DNA from: Variovorax davisae
Lineage (GTDB): Bacteria; Pseudomonadota; Gammaproteobacteria; Burkholderiales; Burkholderiaceae_C
NCBI RefSeq assembly: GCF_030316845.1
Contig: NZ_JASZYS010000002.1
Location: 124,001 to 188,000 of the forward strand
Length of the DNA: 64,000 nt
Direction of reading: 5' to 3'
Every line of letters begins with the position of its first letter. The stretch's first letter is position 1. Of the stretch, positions 18,549 to 26,540 are shown piece by piece. The notes under the pieces are model-generated. The model did no database searches, had not been told where the DNA came from, and saw nothing but the letters and a program-made list of their open reading frames with translations. The position numbers were made by a program, and so were the translations under genes.

Positions 18549-19166
18549 ATGGACAAGTCAAAGGGTGCCGACACCTCGGAAACGGCCACTTTTCTCAAGG
18601 GACAACTGCGTGCCGCGCTGATCGAGCAGCGCCTGGCGATGCCCGACCGCCTCGCGCGCGCCGACCTGCTCCAGCGCGTGATGCGGATCTGGCTGGTGGG
18701 CCGGCCGGACACCGTCATCGGCGCCTACTGGCCGATCAAGGGCGAATTCGACCCGCTGCCGGCGCTGCACCGCTGGAAGGAAGACGGCGAGCTGCTCGAC
18801 GAGCCGCAGCGCCGCCGCATCGGCCTGCCGGTGGTCGACCGGGTCCACAAGACGCTGACCTTCCACGCCTGGTATCCCGGCTGCCCGATGGAGAACGACG
18901 CCTTCGACATCCCCAAGCCCAAGGACACCGAACTGATCGTGCCGACGCTGCTGTTCGTGCCCTGCCTGGGCTACAGCGCGGGCGGCTACCGGCTGGGCTA
19001 CGGCGGCGGCTTCTACGACCGCACGCTGGCGGCGCTGGAGCCGCGCCCGTTCACGGTCGGGCTGGGCTACACGGGCGGTTTCCTCGACGAATTCGAGCCC
19101 GAGGCGCACGATCTGCCGCTCGACGCCATCCTGAACGACAACGGGGTCGTCTGGCCGATAGGGTGA
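18549..19166 (+). CDS. 5-formyltetrahydrofolate cyclo-ligase
   Basis: 205 aa enzyme converting 5-formyl-THF to 5,10-methenyl-THF with ATP. The family signature is present as GYSAGGYRLGYGGGFYDRTLA (split GYRLGYGGGFYDR), with an N-terminal KGQLRAALIEQRLAM and a middle PKPKDTELIVPTLLFVP. The ATG at 18549 is taken because the preceding open frame is antisense to the lytic transglycosylase. The gene ends in a hairpin-rich GC element shared with the convergent LysR gene. Confidence 0.92.
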   Translation: MDKSKGADTSETATFLKGQLRAALIEQRLAMPDRLARADLLQRVMRIWLVGRPDTVIGAYWPIKGEFDPLPALHRWKEDGELLDEPQRRRIGLPVVDRVHKTLTFHAWYPGCPMENDAFDIPKPKDTELIVPTLLFVPCLGYSAGGYRLGYGGGFYDRTLAALEPRPFTVGLGYTGGFLDEFEPEAHDLPLDAILNDNGVVWPIG

Positions 19167-19169
19167 CCT

Positions 19170-19256
19170 CAGGCCGGCGCCGGGCCGCCCCAAGGCGGCC
19201 TGCGGCCCCCTCGGGGGGCAGCGACCACACGAAGTGAGGGAGCGCGGGCGCCACAT
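19170..19256. repeat. GC-rich extragenic hairpin element (possible REP-like, bidirectional terminator)
   Basis: Between two convergent genes. It has a perfect hairpin GGCCGCC-CCAA-GGCGGCC (19183–19200), then a second GCCCCC/GGGGGC stem (19205–19219), then a conserved-looking tail GCAGCGACCACACGAAGTGA. I remember very similar strings repeated many times in Comamonadaceae genomes, so this is probably a repetitive extragenic element also serving as terminator. Only one copy is seen in this window, so repetitiveness rests on memory. Confidence 0.6.
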
Positions 19257-20240
19257 TCAGTCCATCTGGTCGACGGTGTCGGGGTCGGGCACTTCGCCGA
19301 TCGTCTCCCGGGTCGTCGCGGCCTGGGCCTGCAGCCACTCGCAGAAGGCCTGGATCTCGGGCCGGGGCGCGCTGCGCGGGCCGGTGATCAGCCAGTAGGC
19401 CATCGGCGAATCCATGCGGTGGTGCGGCAGCACCTCGACCAGGTCGCCGTTGGCCAGGCTCTCGGCGATCAGCGAACTGCGCGCCAGCACCACCCCCTGG
19501 CCGGTCAGCGCGGCCTGCACCATCTGGTAGGCGTAGTTGAAGTACAGCCAGCGCCGCGGCTGGGCCCGCAGCATGTCGTTGACCTCGAACCAGCGGCGCC
19601 AGGTCAGCCACTCGAGGTGGGTGCGATGGGCGTCGCCGGCCTCGATCAGGGTGAAGCGGGCGATGTCGGCCGGCGCCTTGATCGCCGGGTTGCTCTTGAT
19701 CAGCCAGGGGCTGGCCACCGGCGTGATGGTCTCGCCGAACAGCCGGTGCGCGCCCGCCGGCATGTGCTCGCGCGGCCCGTAGCGCAGCGCGATGTCGACG
19801 TCGGCGATGTCCATGTCGAGCGCGACGTCGCTGGCGTCGATGCGGATGTCGATCTCGGGGTTGTCGCGCTGGAAGGCCTCGAGGCGCGGGATCAGCCACA
19901 TCGAGGCGAAGGAGGCGAAAGTGGTGAGCGAGACGCTCTTGCGGCCCGCGTTCTGGCGGATCTGGCGCACCGCGCCGTCGATGCGCGGCAGCGACTGCTG
20001 CACCGCCAGCAGCAGCTGGGCCCCGGCGCCGGTGAGCTCCACCGCCCGCGTGTGGCGCAGGAACAGGCTGACGCCGACCTCTTCCTCGAGCGACTGGATC
20101 TGGCGGCTGACGGCCGACTGGGTCAGGGCCATTTCCTCGGCCGCGGCGCGGAAGTTCAGGTGCCGGGCGACCGCCTCGAAGGCGCGCAGATGGCCGGCCG
20201 AGATCGGCCGGGAACGCAGGTGGGTCTGGGAATGGAGCAC
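19257..20240 (-). CDS. LysR-family transcriptional regulator (GcvA-like)
   Basis: 327 aa. The winged HTH occupies residues 16–76 (HLRAFEAVARHLNFRAAAEE, then LTQSAVSRQIQSLEEEVGVSLF). The effector-binding domain begins SVSLTTFASFASMWLIPRLEAF, typical of the GcvA/AmpR-like subgroup. The target is unknown. It is divergent from the DUF2917 gene at 20385, and a TGAT-N11-ATCA dyad at 20270–20288 lies 30 bp upstream of its start. Confidence 0.9.
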   Translation of the reverse strand: MLHSQTHLRSRPISAGHLRAFEAVARHLNFRAAAEEMALTQSAVSRQIQSLEEEVGVSLFLRHTRAVELTGAGAQLLLAVQQSLPRIDGAVRQIRQNAGRKSVSLTTFASFASMWLIPRLEAFQRDNPEIDIRIDASDVALDMDIADVDIALRYGPREHMPAGAHRLFGETITPVASPWLIKSNPAIKAPADIARFTLIEAGDAHRTHLEWLTWRRWFEVNDMLRAQPRRWLYFNYAYQMVQAALTGQGVVLARSSLIAESLANGDLVEVLPHHRMDSPMAYWLITGPRSAPRPEIQAFCEWLQAQAATTRETIGEVPDPDTVDQMD

Positions 20241-20269
20241 GGAGGGCGGGGGCTCGGGCGATGGTGGAT

Positions 20270-20288
20270 TGATGCGAAACCGGAATCA
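20270..20288. promoter_or_regulatory. T-N11-A dyad, candidate LysR box
   Basis: TGAT-N11-ATCA, matching the T-N11-A rule of LysR binding sites, in the spacer between the divergent LysR gene and the DUF2917 gene. It is the only such dyad I noticed in this spacer. Assignment is by position and shape only. Confidence 0.35.
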
Positions 20289-20384
20289 GTAGGCTACCCC
20301 GTTTTCATTGGACTGCCAACGAGCCCGGGAAGATCATTCATTCCCGAAGCGCGCCTTTGCGCACAGTCACCTCAGGAGTCCGTC

Positions 20385-20699
20385 ATGTCCGCCGTCTACA
20401 CCTCGCCCTCGCTTTCGTCCGCCACCCTGGCTCGTCCGGCTGCCGTGCCGCCGGCCGTGCGTCGTGGTGCCTGGCAGCTCGATGCCGGCCACGCCATGAG
20501 CCTCAAGGCCTCCGGCGCGAGCGTGCTGCGCATCCGCCAGGGCCGGGTCTGGGTGACCCGCGACGCCTCCGCCCATGCCGGCAGCGAAGACCTGGTGCTG
20601 GCGCCGGGCGAGTCGCTGGCCGTGGCCGCCGGCGAGCGGATCGTGATGGAGCCGTGGGACAGCCACGGCGCCACCTACAGCTGGGACGCCGCGGCCTGA
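20385..20699 (+). CDS. DUF2917 domain protein
   Basis: 104 aa cytosolic protein. After a 30-residue Ser/Ala/Pro-rich head, residues 31–100 show the DUF2917 pattern: WQLDAGHAMSLKA, VLRIRQGRVWVTRD, DLVLAPGESLAVAAGERIVMEPW. It is likely a small beta-barrel; function unknown. CAGGAG precedes the ATG by seven bases. The divergent LysR regulator with a T-N11-A dyad between them suggests LysR control. Confidence 0.8.
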   Translation: MSAVYTSPSLSSATLARPAAVPPAVRRGAWQLDAGHAMSLKASGASVLRIRQGRVWVTRDASAHAGSEDLVLAPGESLAVAAGERIVMEPWDSHGATYSWDAAA

Positions 20700-20717
20700 G
20701 CCTCGGCCGCCCGGGGC

Positions 20718-21113
20718 TCAGCCGCCGATGTCGAAGCGCGGCCGCAGCGCAATGAAGCGCTGCAGGGCTTCGTCGCCCTGCAGCAGCGTGATGTCGGCCA
20801 GGTCGTCCTGGAACTCGACTTCGGCCAGCCCCATCTCGAAGCGCTGGTAGCGCCGCGCGGCCAGCTCGCCCTGGTGCAGCACGCACAGCTCGGTATGGCG
20901 CCGGTCGGCCTCCAGCCGCGCCAGCAGTGCGCGCACCGTCTCCGGCGGCCCCTCGAAATGCTGGCAGAAGCGCATGCCGTCGAACACCAGCAGGCCGGTG
21001 ATGCCCTCGCTGGCGTTGCGTGCGCGCGCGTGGGTCACGATCCGGCCGACGATCTGGGTGGGTTGGTCGGGCGCCAACAGGCTGCAATAGAGAATTTCTT
21101 CGAGTTCCGGCAT
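20718..21113 (-). CDS. Stand-alone BLUF-domain blue-light photoreceptor
   Basis: 131 aa consisting almost only of a BLUF domain, which binds FAD and senses blue light through a hydrogen-bond switch. The three residues needed for photochemistry are present: Y9 (ILYCSLL), N33 (ARNASEGITGLLV) and Q51 (FCQHFEG); the ADRRHTEL turn is also typical. About 40 C-terminal residues cap the domain, with no EAL or cyclase output. Short BLUF proteins act by protein–protein contact (PixD, BlrB). The partner is unknown. Convergent with the DUF2917 gene, 18 bp apart. Confidence 0.85.
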   Translation of the reverse strand: MPELEEILYCSLLAPDQPTQIVGRIVTHARARNASEGITGLLVFDGMRFCQHFEGPPETVRALLARLEADRRHTELCVLHQGELAARRYQRFEMGLAEVEFQDDLADITLLQGDEALQRFIALRPRFDIGG

Positions 21114-21324
21114 TCGGGGGCTAGGTTGCGTGCGAGCGCAGTCTAGAAGCTTGCAGGCGTCCCAGAAATGTCAAAAGACACACCGCGGCCCCTGGGGCGG
21201 GGGCTGATGCGTCTGTTGGTCATAATGGTCTGCGCATCCGGGCCTTCCTCTTTCCGATTTCCGTTCACCTCTGCGAGCCGCACAGGCAGCCGCCTGTTCG
21301 TTTGGCAGGCCAAATCTCGTCTCG

Positions 21325-22482
21325 ATGCACAACGAAAAGCGATATTTGTACGAGCTCGATCTGCTGAGGTTCTTTGCCGCGAGCATGGTGGCGATCTTTC
21401 ATTTGACGACGCACTACGCGGATCTCGACGAGGCCATCCCGTTCGGCTGGGTGGGTGTCCAGATCTTCTTCGTCCTGTCCGGCTTCGTCATCGCCAATTC
21501 GTCCGAGAACGTCGGCGCGGGGCGGTTTCTGAAAAGCCGGGTGCTGCGTCTCTATCCGGCGGCGATGATCACGACGGTGATCGGCGCCGCCTTGCTGTGG
21601 ACCGGGACCGGCGGGCCGGGCGTCGGCCGGGTGGCGGTCGAAAACTCGTTCTTCATCAGGCCGGTCGGGCCCTGGATCGCCAGGTCGTATTGGACGCTGC
21701 CGATCGAGATGTTCTTCTATCTGCTGGTGTTCGCCCTGATCAGGCTGAACATCCACAACCGGCTGGAGAGACTGGCGATCTTCCTGAGTTTTCTGAGCAT
21801 TCCCTACAACGTCTACCTTCTGGGCGGCGAGCTGGCCTGGTGGGACGACCCGGGGCTGATCTGGAATTACGGCCCGATCAACATCCCGCTGATCAGGCAC
21901 GGTCAGTTCTTCGCTCTCGGCATCTTCATCTGGCTCGCCTCGCGCAACGGCGGCAAGATGAATCACAGATTCCTTTTCGTGCTGGCGGCGGCGATGTCCG
22001 CGGTCGAGATCTGGCTGACGGCCAGCTTCGAGACGGCGCCGGCCCGGGGCAACGACCTGACGACCAGCACGCTGTATCTGGAGGCCCTGGGGGTCTGGGT
22101 CCTGGCGGTGGTGTTCCTGTACTGCAGCGCCGTTGGAGTGATCCGGATCCCGGCGCGCCAGGGCGCGGGCCGCCGGCCGAGCCTGCGTTCGCTGCTGCGA
22201 ACCCTGGGGCTGGCGACCTATCCGCTCTACCTGGTGCACGAGAGCTTCGCGGCGCGGATCATTCCCTTCCTGAGGGACCGGGGGGGCCTGCCCGATTCGC
22301 TGTCGGTCGCCGGTTCCTATGTCGCCACGGTGATCGCTTCGGTGGTGATCGTGAAATTCATGGAGGCCAGGCTGAAGACGCTCATGTCGGCCCTGATCGA
22401 CCGGCTGGTCGCATTGGCAAGACGGCTGCCACCGGCAGCACCCAGGGCCGAGCGCAACGATTCGCGCTGGCGTGGCCTATAG
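21325..22482 (+). CDS. Membrane acyltransferase family 3
   Basis: 385 aa integral membrane protein with about ten hydrophobic segments, of the OafA/NodX type. Family marks: LYELDLLRFFAASMVAIFHL (with the conserved His of R-x10-H), WVGVQIFFVLSGFVIA and, near the C-terminus, LATYPLYLVHESFAA. It would transfer an acyl group (often acetyl) to an extracytoplasmic sugar. The following flippase and glycosyltransferase genes point to exopolysaccharide or O-antigen modification. The 210 bp before it hold nothing recognisable. Confidence 0.88.
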   Translation: MHNEKRYLYELDLLRFFAASMVAIFHLTTHYADLDEAIPFGWVGVQIFFVLSGFVIANSSENVGAGRFLKSRVLRLYPAAMITTVIGAALLWTGTGGPGVGRVAVENSFFIRPVGPWIARSYWTLPIEMFFYLLVFALIRLNIHNRLERLAIFLSFLSIPYNVYLLGGELAWWDDPGLIWNYGPINIPLIRHGQFFALGIFIWLASRNGGKMNHRFLFVLAAAMSAVEIWLTASFETAPARGNDLTTSTLYLEALGVWVLAVVFLYCSAVGVIRIPARQGAGRRPSLRSLLRTLGLATYPLYLVHESFAARIIPFLRDRGGLPDSLSVAGSYVATVIASVVIVKFMEARLKTLMSALIDRLVALARRLPPAAPRAERNDSRWRGL

Positions 22483-22489
22483 TGCGCGG

Positions 22490-23260
22490 GTGAAGTTCGA
22501 GGACTATCCGGCGCCATCCCACCCACCGCGGTGTGCGCACCCTTGCGAGGAATGCACGCTGCGCGCCAACCCCGCCTTTCTCGCGGTCGGCTCCGACGAG
22601 GTGCGCACCATCCAGTCCTTCCGCAGCGGCACCCGGGTGGTCGAGGCCGGCGGCGTCATCGTCGGCGAGGACCGGCCCTCTGCCCAGCTCTTCACGCTGT
22701 ATTCGGGTTGGGCCTTCCGCTACAAGACGCTCAGCGACGGCCGGCGCCAGATCCTCAGCTTCCTGCTGCCGGGCGACTTCATCGGCCTGCAGGATGAATT
22801 CGCCGACGGCCATACGCACGGCGTTGAGGCCGTGACCGACACGACGATGTGCAGCTTCGAGCGCGACACCCTGTGGAACCTGTTCCACGCCCGTCCCAAG
22901 CTCGGCTACCACATCACCTGGCTGGCGGCGCGAGAGGAGAAGCTGGTCGACGACAACCTCGTGACGGCCGGCCGGCGCAACGCGAGCGAAAGGGTCGCGA
23001 TGCTGCTGATGCAGCTGTACCGGCGTGCGGAGCGCGTCGGCATGGTGCGCGAAGGCTGGGCCGAGTTCCCGTTCAACCAGCAGCACATCGCCGATGCGCT
23101 GGGCCTGTCGCTGGTGCACACCAACAAGACGCTGCGGCGCCTGCAGCGCCTGGGGCTCTACAAGCTCGACAGCGGCTGGCTGCGCATCCTGGAGCCGCAT
23201 GCCCTGGAGACGCTGGGCGACTATTTCGAACGGCCGATGCAGCCTTTGCCGCTGATCTGA
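22490..23260 (+). CDS. Crp/Fnr-family regulator with FNR-like cysteines
   Basis: About 256 aa. A cyclic-nucleotide-fold domain (FTLYSGWAFRYKTLSDGRRQILSFLLPGDFIGL) is followed by a C-terminal winged HTH (FNQQHIADALGLSLVHTNKTLRRL). Four cysteines at C15, C19, C22 and C121 lie close to the positions that hold the 4Fe-4S cluster in E. coli FNR (20, 23, 29, 122), so redox or oxygen sensing is possible. The recognition helix lacks FNR's ExxSR, so DNA specificity differs. The start is unsure: GTG at 22490 or 22472; the latter overlaps the acyltransferase stop. Confidence 0.85.
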   Translation: MKFEDYPAPSHPPRCAHPCEECTLRANPAFLAVGSDEVRTIQSFRSGTRVVEAGGVIVGEDRPSAQLFTLYSGWAFRYKTLSDGRRQILSFLLPGDFIGLQDEFADGHTHGVEAVTDTTMCSFERDTLWNLFHARPKLGYHITWLAAREEKLVDDNLVTAGRRNASERVAMLLMQLYRRAERVGMVREGWAEFPFNQQHIADALGLSLVHTNKTLRRLQRLGLYKLDSGWLRILEPHALETLGDYFERPMQPLPLI

Positions 23261-23368
23261 GTGAAGGCGGCTGCGTTCGCGTATCGTAGAGCCCTCGCCC
23301 GGTTCCGGGCCCGCTCGAATTCGCCTCCGGCCCACGCCGGCCATCCACATGACCGACGCCGCCCGCCA

Positions 23369-24658
23369 GTGAATCTTGTTGCCCGTCTGCGCCAGATCGC
23401 CATGGTCGGCGGCGTCGAGACCTTCGGCGTGGTCGCCGGGGGTCTGGCCGGCCTGCTGATCGTCAACGTGCTGCCGAAAGACCAGTACGCCGCCTACACC
23501 TTCCTGTTCGCCTGCCTCACGCTGCTGCTGGGCGTGACCGACCTCGGGCTGGCCCATTGCTGCCTGCCGGTGGTGGGGCAGCGTGCCCGGGAACTGCTGT
23601 GGGTGGTGGGCGCCTGCCGGCAGGTGTTTCGCCGGCGCTGGATGCTGCTGGCCGCCGGGGTCGTGATCGTGGTGCCCTACTGGTTCATCGGTTCGCGCGA
23701 ACACGGCTGGATCAACGCCGGCTATCTGCTGGCCTCGGTGTTCGCGATGGCGGCGGTGCTGACCTCGCTGCGCGACCACTACCTGCGCACGGTGCTGACC
23801 ATCCTGGGCCATGTGACGAGCCTGAGCCGGATCGGCCTGATCTCGACCGTGGTCCGCATCGCTCTGGTCTGCGCGGTGCTCGCGCTGCCCCTGGGGTCGT
23901 GGGCGGTGGCCGGCGTGGTGGCGGCCACGACGGCGGCCAGTGTCGCCAGCATCGCGCTGATGCGGCGCGATCTCGCGGCCCGCCAGGTCCCGGACCACCG
24001 GCTCGATGCCGCCGACGCCAAGCGGGTCGATGCCGAGGTGATCCGCATCGCCAAGCCGCTGGTGCTGCCGGCGATCTTCTACCAGCTGCAGGGCGTCATC
24101 ACGGTGTTCCTGGTGTCGCTGTTCGGCACCTCCAACATGATGGCGGAGGTCGGCGCCTTCGGACGGCTGGCGATGGCGCTGATGATCGTGGACCGGGTCA
24201 CCGGCATCCTGCTGTTCCCGGCGGTGGCGCGGGCGAAGCCCGGGCGCGAGGTGCGCGCGATCATGTGGCGGGCCCACCTGGCCTACCTCGGCATGATGGC
24301 CGTGCTGCTGCTGAGCGCCTACCTCCTGCCCCAGTACTGGATCCTGCTGCTGGGCGAGAAGTACCGCAGCATGGAGCCGCTGGTCTGGATGATCTTCCTG
24401 TCGTCGATCCTCGCCAGCGCGGCCGGCTATGCCTTCAGTTCGCTGACGGTGCGAGGCGCGACTGCGGGCCAGACCTACAGCATCGCCGTGACGCTGGCGA
24501 TCCAGTCGCTGTACCTGGCCGTGATCGGCATCAGCGACCTGCGTTCGATCCTGGGCTTCGCCATCGCGACCGGGGTCGCCAATTTCGTCTTCCAGTACGG
24601 CCTGCTGATCCTGCGCTGGCGGCAGTGGGGCGTCGAGGAGCCTCAGTCCCGCCTGTAG
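23369..24658 (+). CDS. Polysaccharide flippase, Wzx/MATE-like membrane protein
   Basis: About 429 aa with roughly twelve hydrophobic segments arranged like oligosaccharide flippases. The first helix is VGGVETFGVVAGGLAGLLIV, and a late conserved block YWILLLGEKYRSMEPLVWMIFL is typical of PST-family exporters. It would move undecaprenyl-linked sugars across the inner membrane. GTG at 23369 is chosen because it begins VNLVARLRQIAM; an ATG lies 33 bases further. The end overlaps the convergent glycosyltransferase gene by 16 bp. Confidence 0.78.
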   Translation: MNLVARLRQIAMVGGVETFGVVAGGLAGLLIVNVLPKDQYAAYTFLFACLTLLLGVTDLGLAHCCLPVVGQRARELLWVVGACRQVFRRRWMLLAAGVVIVVPYWFIGSREHGWINAGYLLASVFAMAAVLTSLRDHYLRTVLTILGHVTSLSRIGLISTVVRIALVCAVLALPLGSWAVAGVVAATTAASVASIALMRRDLAARQVPDHRLDAADAKRVDAEVIRIAKPLVLPAIFYQLQGVITVFLVSLFGTSNMMAEVGAFGRLAMALMIVDRVTGILLFPAVARAKPGREVRAIMWRAHLAYLGMMAVLLLSAYLLPQYWILLLGEKYRSMEPLVWMIFLSSILASAAGYAFSSLTVRGATAGQTYSIAVTLAIQSLYLAVIGISDLRSILGFAIATGVANFVFQYGLLILRWRQWGVEEPQSRL

Positions 24659-25575
24659 AAGCGGCCGATGGCCGATGCGAGCTTGTGCGACCACACGCGC
24701 CGCGTGAAGTCGGCCGAGCCGAACACCTTGATCGGATGGTTGGCGAAGTTGTAGTACGCCTTGGTCGCCGGCGAGGGCGGCATGCCGAGCAGGGCCTGGC
24801 GGATGTGCCGCCCGCCCCAGGGCTTGAGCCAGCCGATGGCATGCGACAGGTAGTAGCCGCCCGGCATGAAGTCCATGGCCTCGGGCCCGGCCGTGTTGAG
24901 CGGCACCGTGCTCACGGTGAGGGCGTGGTTGAGCGCGTCCTGGTCCGTCGAATGGAAAATGGAGCTCGCGTCGCCGGCCTTCAGGTGCTTGAGGCCCTGG
25001 TTGTGGTCGACCACCAGGTCGCACAGGTGGGTCCAGAGATCCAGGAAGGTCATGTGCGCGCGCGGCACGCCGATGAAGCCGGAGTTGTAGTAGCGCGCCA
25101 CGCCGCGCTGCGAGGTGACGCCGCGCGACTCGAAAAAGCGCCGCCACTGCAGGCGCTTGGGGTGCCGCTCGGGAAAGTTGGGGTTGACGTCCTCGCACAG
25201 CGAGATCCCGTCGTCCGAGAACCAGGCGGCGAATGACGGCCACTTGCACTTGAGGACGATGTCCGGATCCAGGTAGGCGACCACCGTCGCCTCGGGGGCG
25301 TGCCGCTCGAAGACCTCGCGCAGGAAGGTCGGCTTGTAGTAGGCGAAGTGCAGCGGGGTGTCGATCTGCACCATGTGCAGCTTCAGCGTCGGCGCGACCC
25401 GCAATTCGCCGCTGGCCCGGTCGAAGTCGGGGGAATCCACGATCCACGCCGGCAACTCACCGCGATAGCCGACCCAGAAATCGCCCGCGAAGCCCGCGGC
25501 GATCAGCGAATTCGACAGTGCGGCAACACCATAGTGGTAGTTGCCTTCGAACAGAGTGCAGAGCGTGATGGTCAT
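24643..25575 (-). CDS. Glycosyltransferase-like protein with DxD motif
   Basis: 310 aa cytosolic protein that looks like a GT-A fold (GT8-like) glycosyltransferase: N-terminal strand ITLCTLFEGNYHYGVAALSNSL, then the metal-binding VVAYLDPDIVL with D103 and D105, and a distal YYNSGFIGVPRAHMTFL. Donor and acceptor are unknown. It sits convergent to the flippase and near the acyltransferase, which supports a surface-sugar role. Short regions near the 5' end are slightly AT-richer. Confidence 0.7.
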   Translation of the reverse strand: MTITLCTLFEGNYHYGVAALSNSLIAAGFAGDFWVGYRGELPAWIVDSPDFDRASGELRVAPTLKLHMVQIDTPLHFAYYKPTFLREVFERHAPEATVVAYLDPDIVLKCKWPSFAAWFSDDGISLCEDVNPNFPERHPKRLQWRRFFESRGVTSQRGVARYYNSGFIGVPRAHMTFLDLWTHLCDLVVDHNQGLKHLKAGDASSIFHSTDQDALNHALTVSTVPLNTAGPEAMDFMPGGYYLSHAIGWLKPWGGRHIRQALLGMPPSPATKAYYNFANHPIKVFGSADFTRRVWSHKLASAIGRFYRRD

Positions 25576-25639
25576 GGATTCTGGTTACGATTTGGGTCGA
25601 TTGTAAACAAACGTTCTACAAAACAGGTTCAGGACCAGT

Positions 25640-26527
25640 TCAGGGTGTGTCGGCGGCGCCTCGGACATCCGCCAGTTGGCGCAGGTCGTCGGCGTAGGCT
25701 TGCAAGCGCCGCGCCGCCTTCTCGCGCTGGGCCGCGGTGGTGCGGTTGTGCAGCAGCGCCATCGTGTCGCAGGCCTCCTGCATCATCGCCGCCTGCCGCG
25801 CGGCGGTCGGGCCCGGCGCCGGCTCGGACACCTGGCGCACGTAGGCCTGGATCAGCGCCTGCGTCTCGCGCGGCGGCAGCTGCTGCGCCTGCACCCGGCG
25901 CAGCAGGGCCAGGACTTCCTGCTGGCGGCGCCTGCGCTCGGCGTCGACCTCGCGTGGATCGAAGGCCGACCGGTCCATCTGCTGGCGCAGCAGTTCGCGC
26001 TGGCCGGCGTCGAGACGGCCGTAGAAATCCTCGCTGCGATCGAGGAACTGGTCGTAGCGCTTCTCGCGCTGCCGGGCCGGGCTGCGCTCGAGCCAATCCT
26101 CGGCGTAGGTGGCGTTGGTCTTCTGGTATTTGCGCTCGATCTGGCGCAACTGCGCCTCGCTCAGGCTGCGCGCGAGTTCGGCGCCGGCCGGCGCGCCGCG
26201 ATCCGCCACCGTCATCAAGCGCGCGCGGAAGGCGTCGAGCAGCTCGCAGGCCTGCGCCGGCGTGATCTCCCCCGGCGCCAGGGCCTGGGCCTGCTGCAGC
26301 AGGGCGGCGAGCTTGGGCAGCTCGTGGCGCCGGTGCCAGGCCAGCAGCTGCTGCAGTTCCTCGCGCACCCGCGGCGTCTGCGCGTCGTCGAAGTCGACGT
26401 AGCCGTCGAGCCACCAGTAGCCGACTTCGGGCAGGTTGTTGTAGGCAAGCTTGAGCGCGCTGCAGGAAGCGAGCAGGGCGGCGGCCATCAGCGCGCCGAT
26501 AATCCGCGCCAGCATTGCGCAACGCAT
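25640..26527 (-). CDS. DUF6279-type lipoprotein
   Basis: About 295 aa lipoprotein: signal MLARIIGALMAAALLASC with the acylated Cys in LLASCSAL, followed by KLAYNNLPEVGYWWLDGYVD, the recognisable opening of DUF6279 proteins. The rest is strongly helical and charged, with many Arg and Gln. It probably sits on the periplasmic face of a membrane; role unknown. A start at 26542 would overlap the glmU start on the other strand, so a later ATG (26527 or 26515) is preferred; none has a good ribosome site. Confidence 0.8.
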   Translation of the reverse strand: MRCAMLARIIGALMAAALLASCSALKLAYNNLPEVGYWWLDGYVDFDDAQTPRVREELQQLLAWHRRHELPKLAALLQQAQALAPGEITPAQACELLDAFRARLMTVADRGAPAGAELARSLSEAQLRQIERKYQKTNATYAEDWLERSPARQREKRYDQFLDRSEDFYGRLDAGQRELLRQQMDRSAFDPREVDAERRRRQQEVLALLRRVQAQQLPPRETQALIQAYVRQVSEPAPGPTAARQAAMMQEACDTMALLHNRTTAAQREKAARRLQAYADDLRQLADVRGAADTP

Positions 26528-26540
26528 TCGGGAAATTGGC

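Noticed and set aside
20318..20338. AGATCA near 20331 as a fifth RpoE-type site
   Set aside because: At 18-base spacing the -10 would be TCCAAT without TA, and it points toward LysR rather than a stress gene.
22382..25447. About 1,000-codon minus-strand frame over the FNR-like and flippase genes
   Set aside because: Shadow of the plus-strand genes; only its 3' part overlaps the real glycosyltransferase and in another frame.
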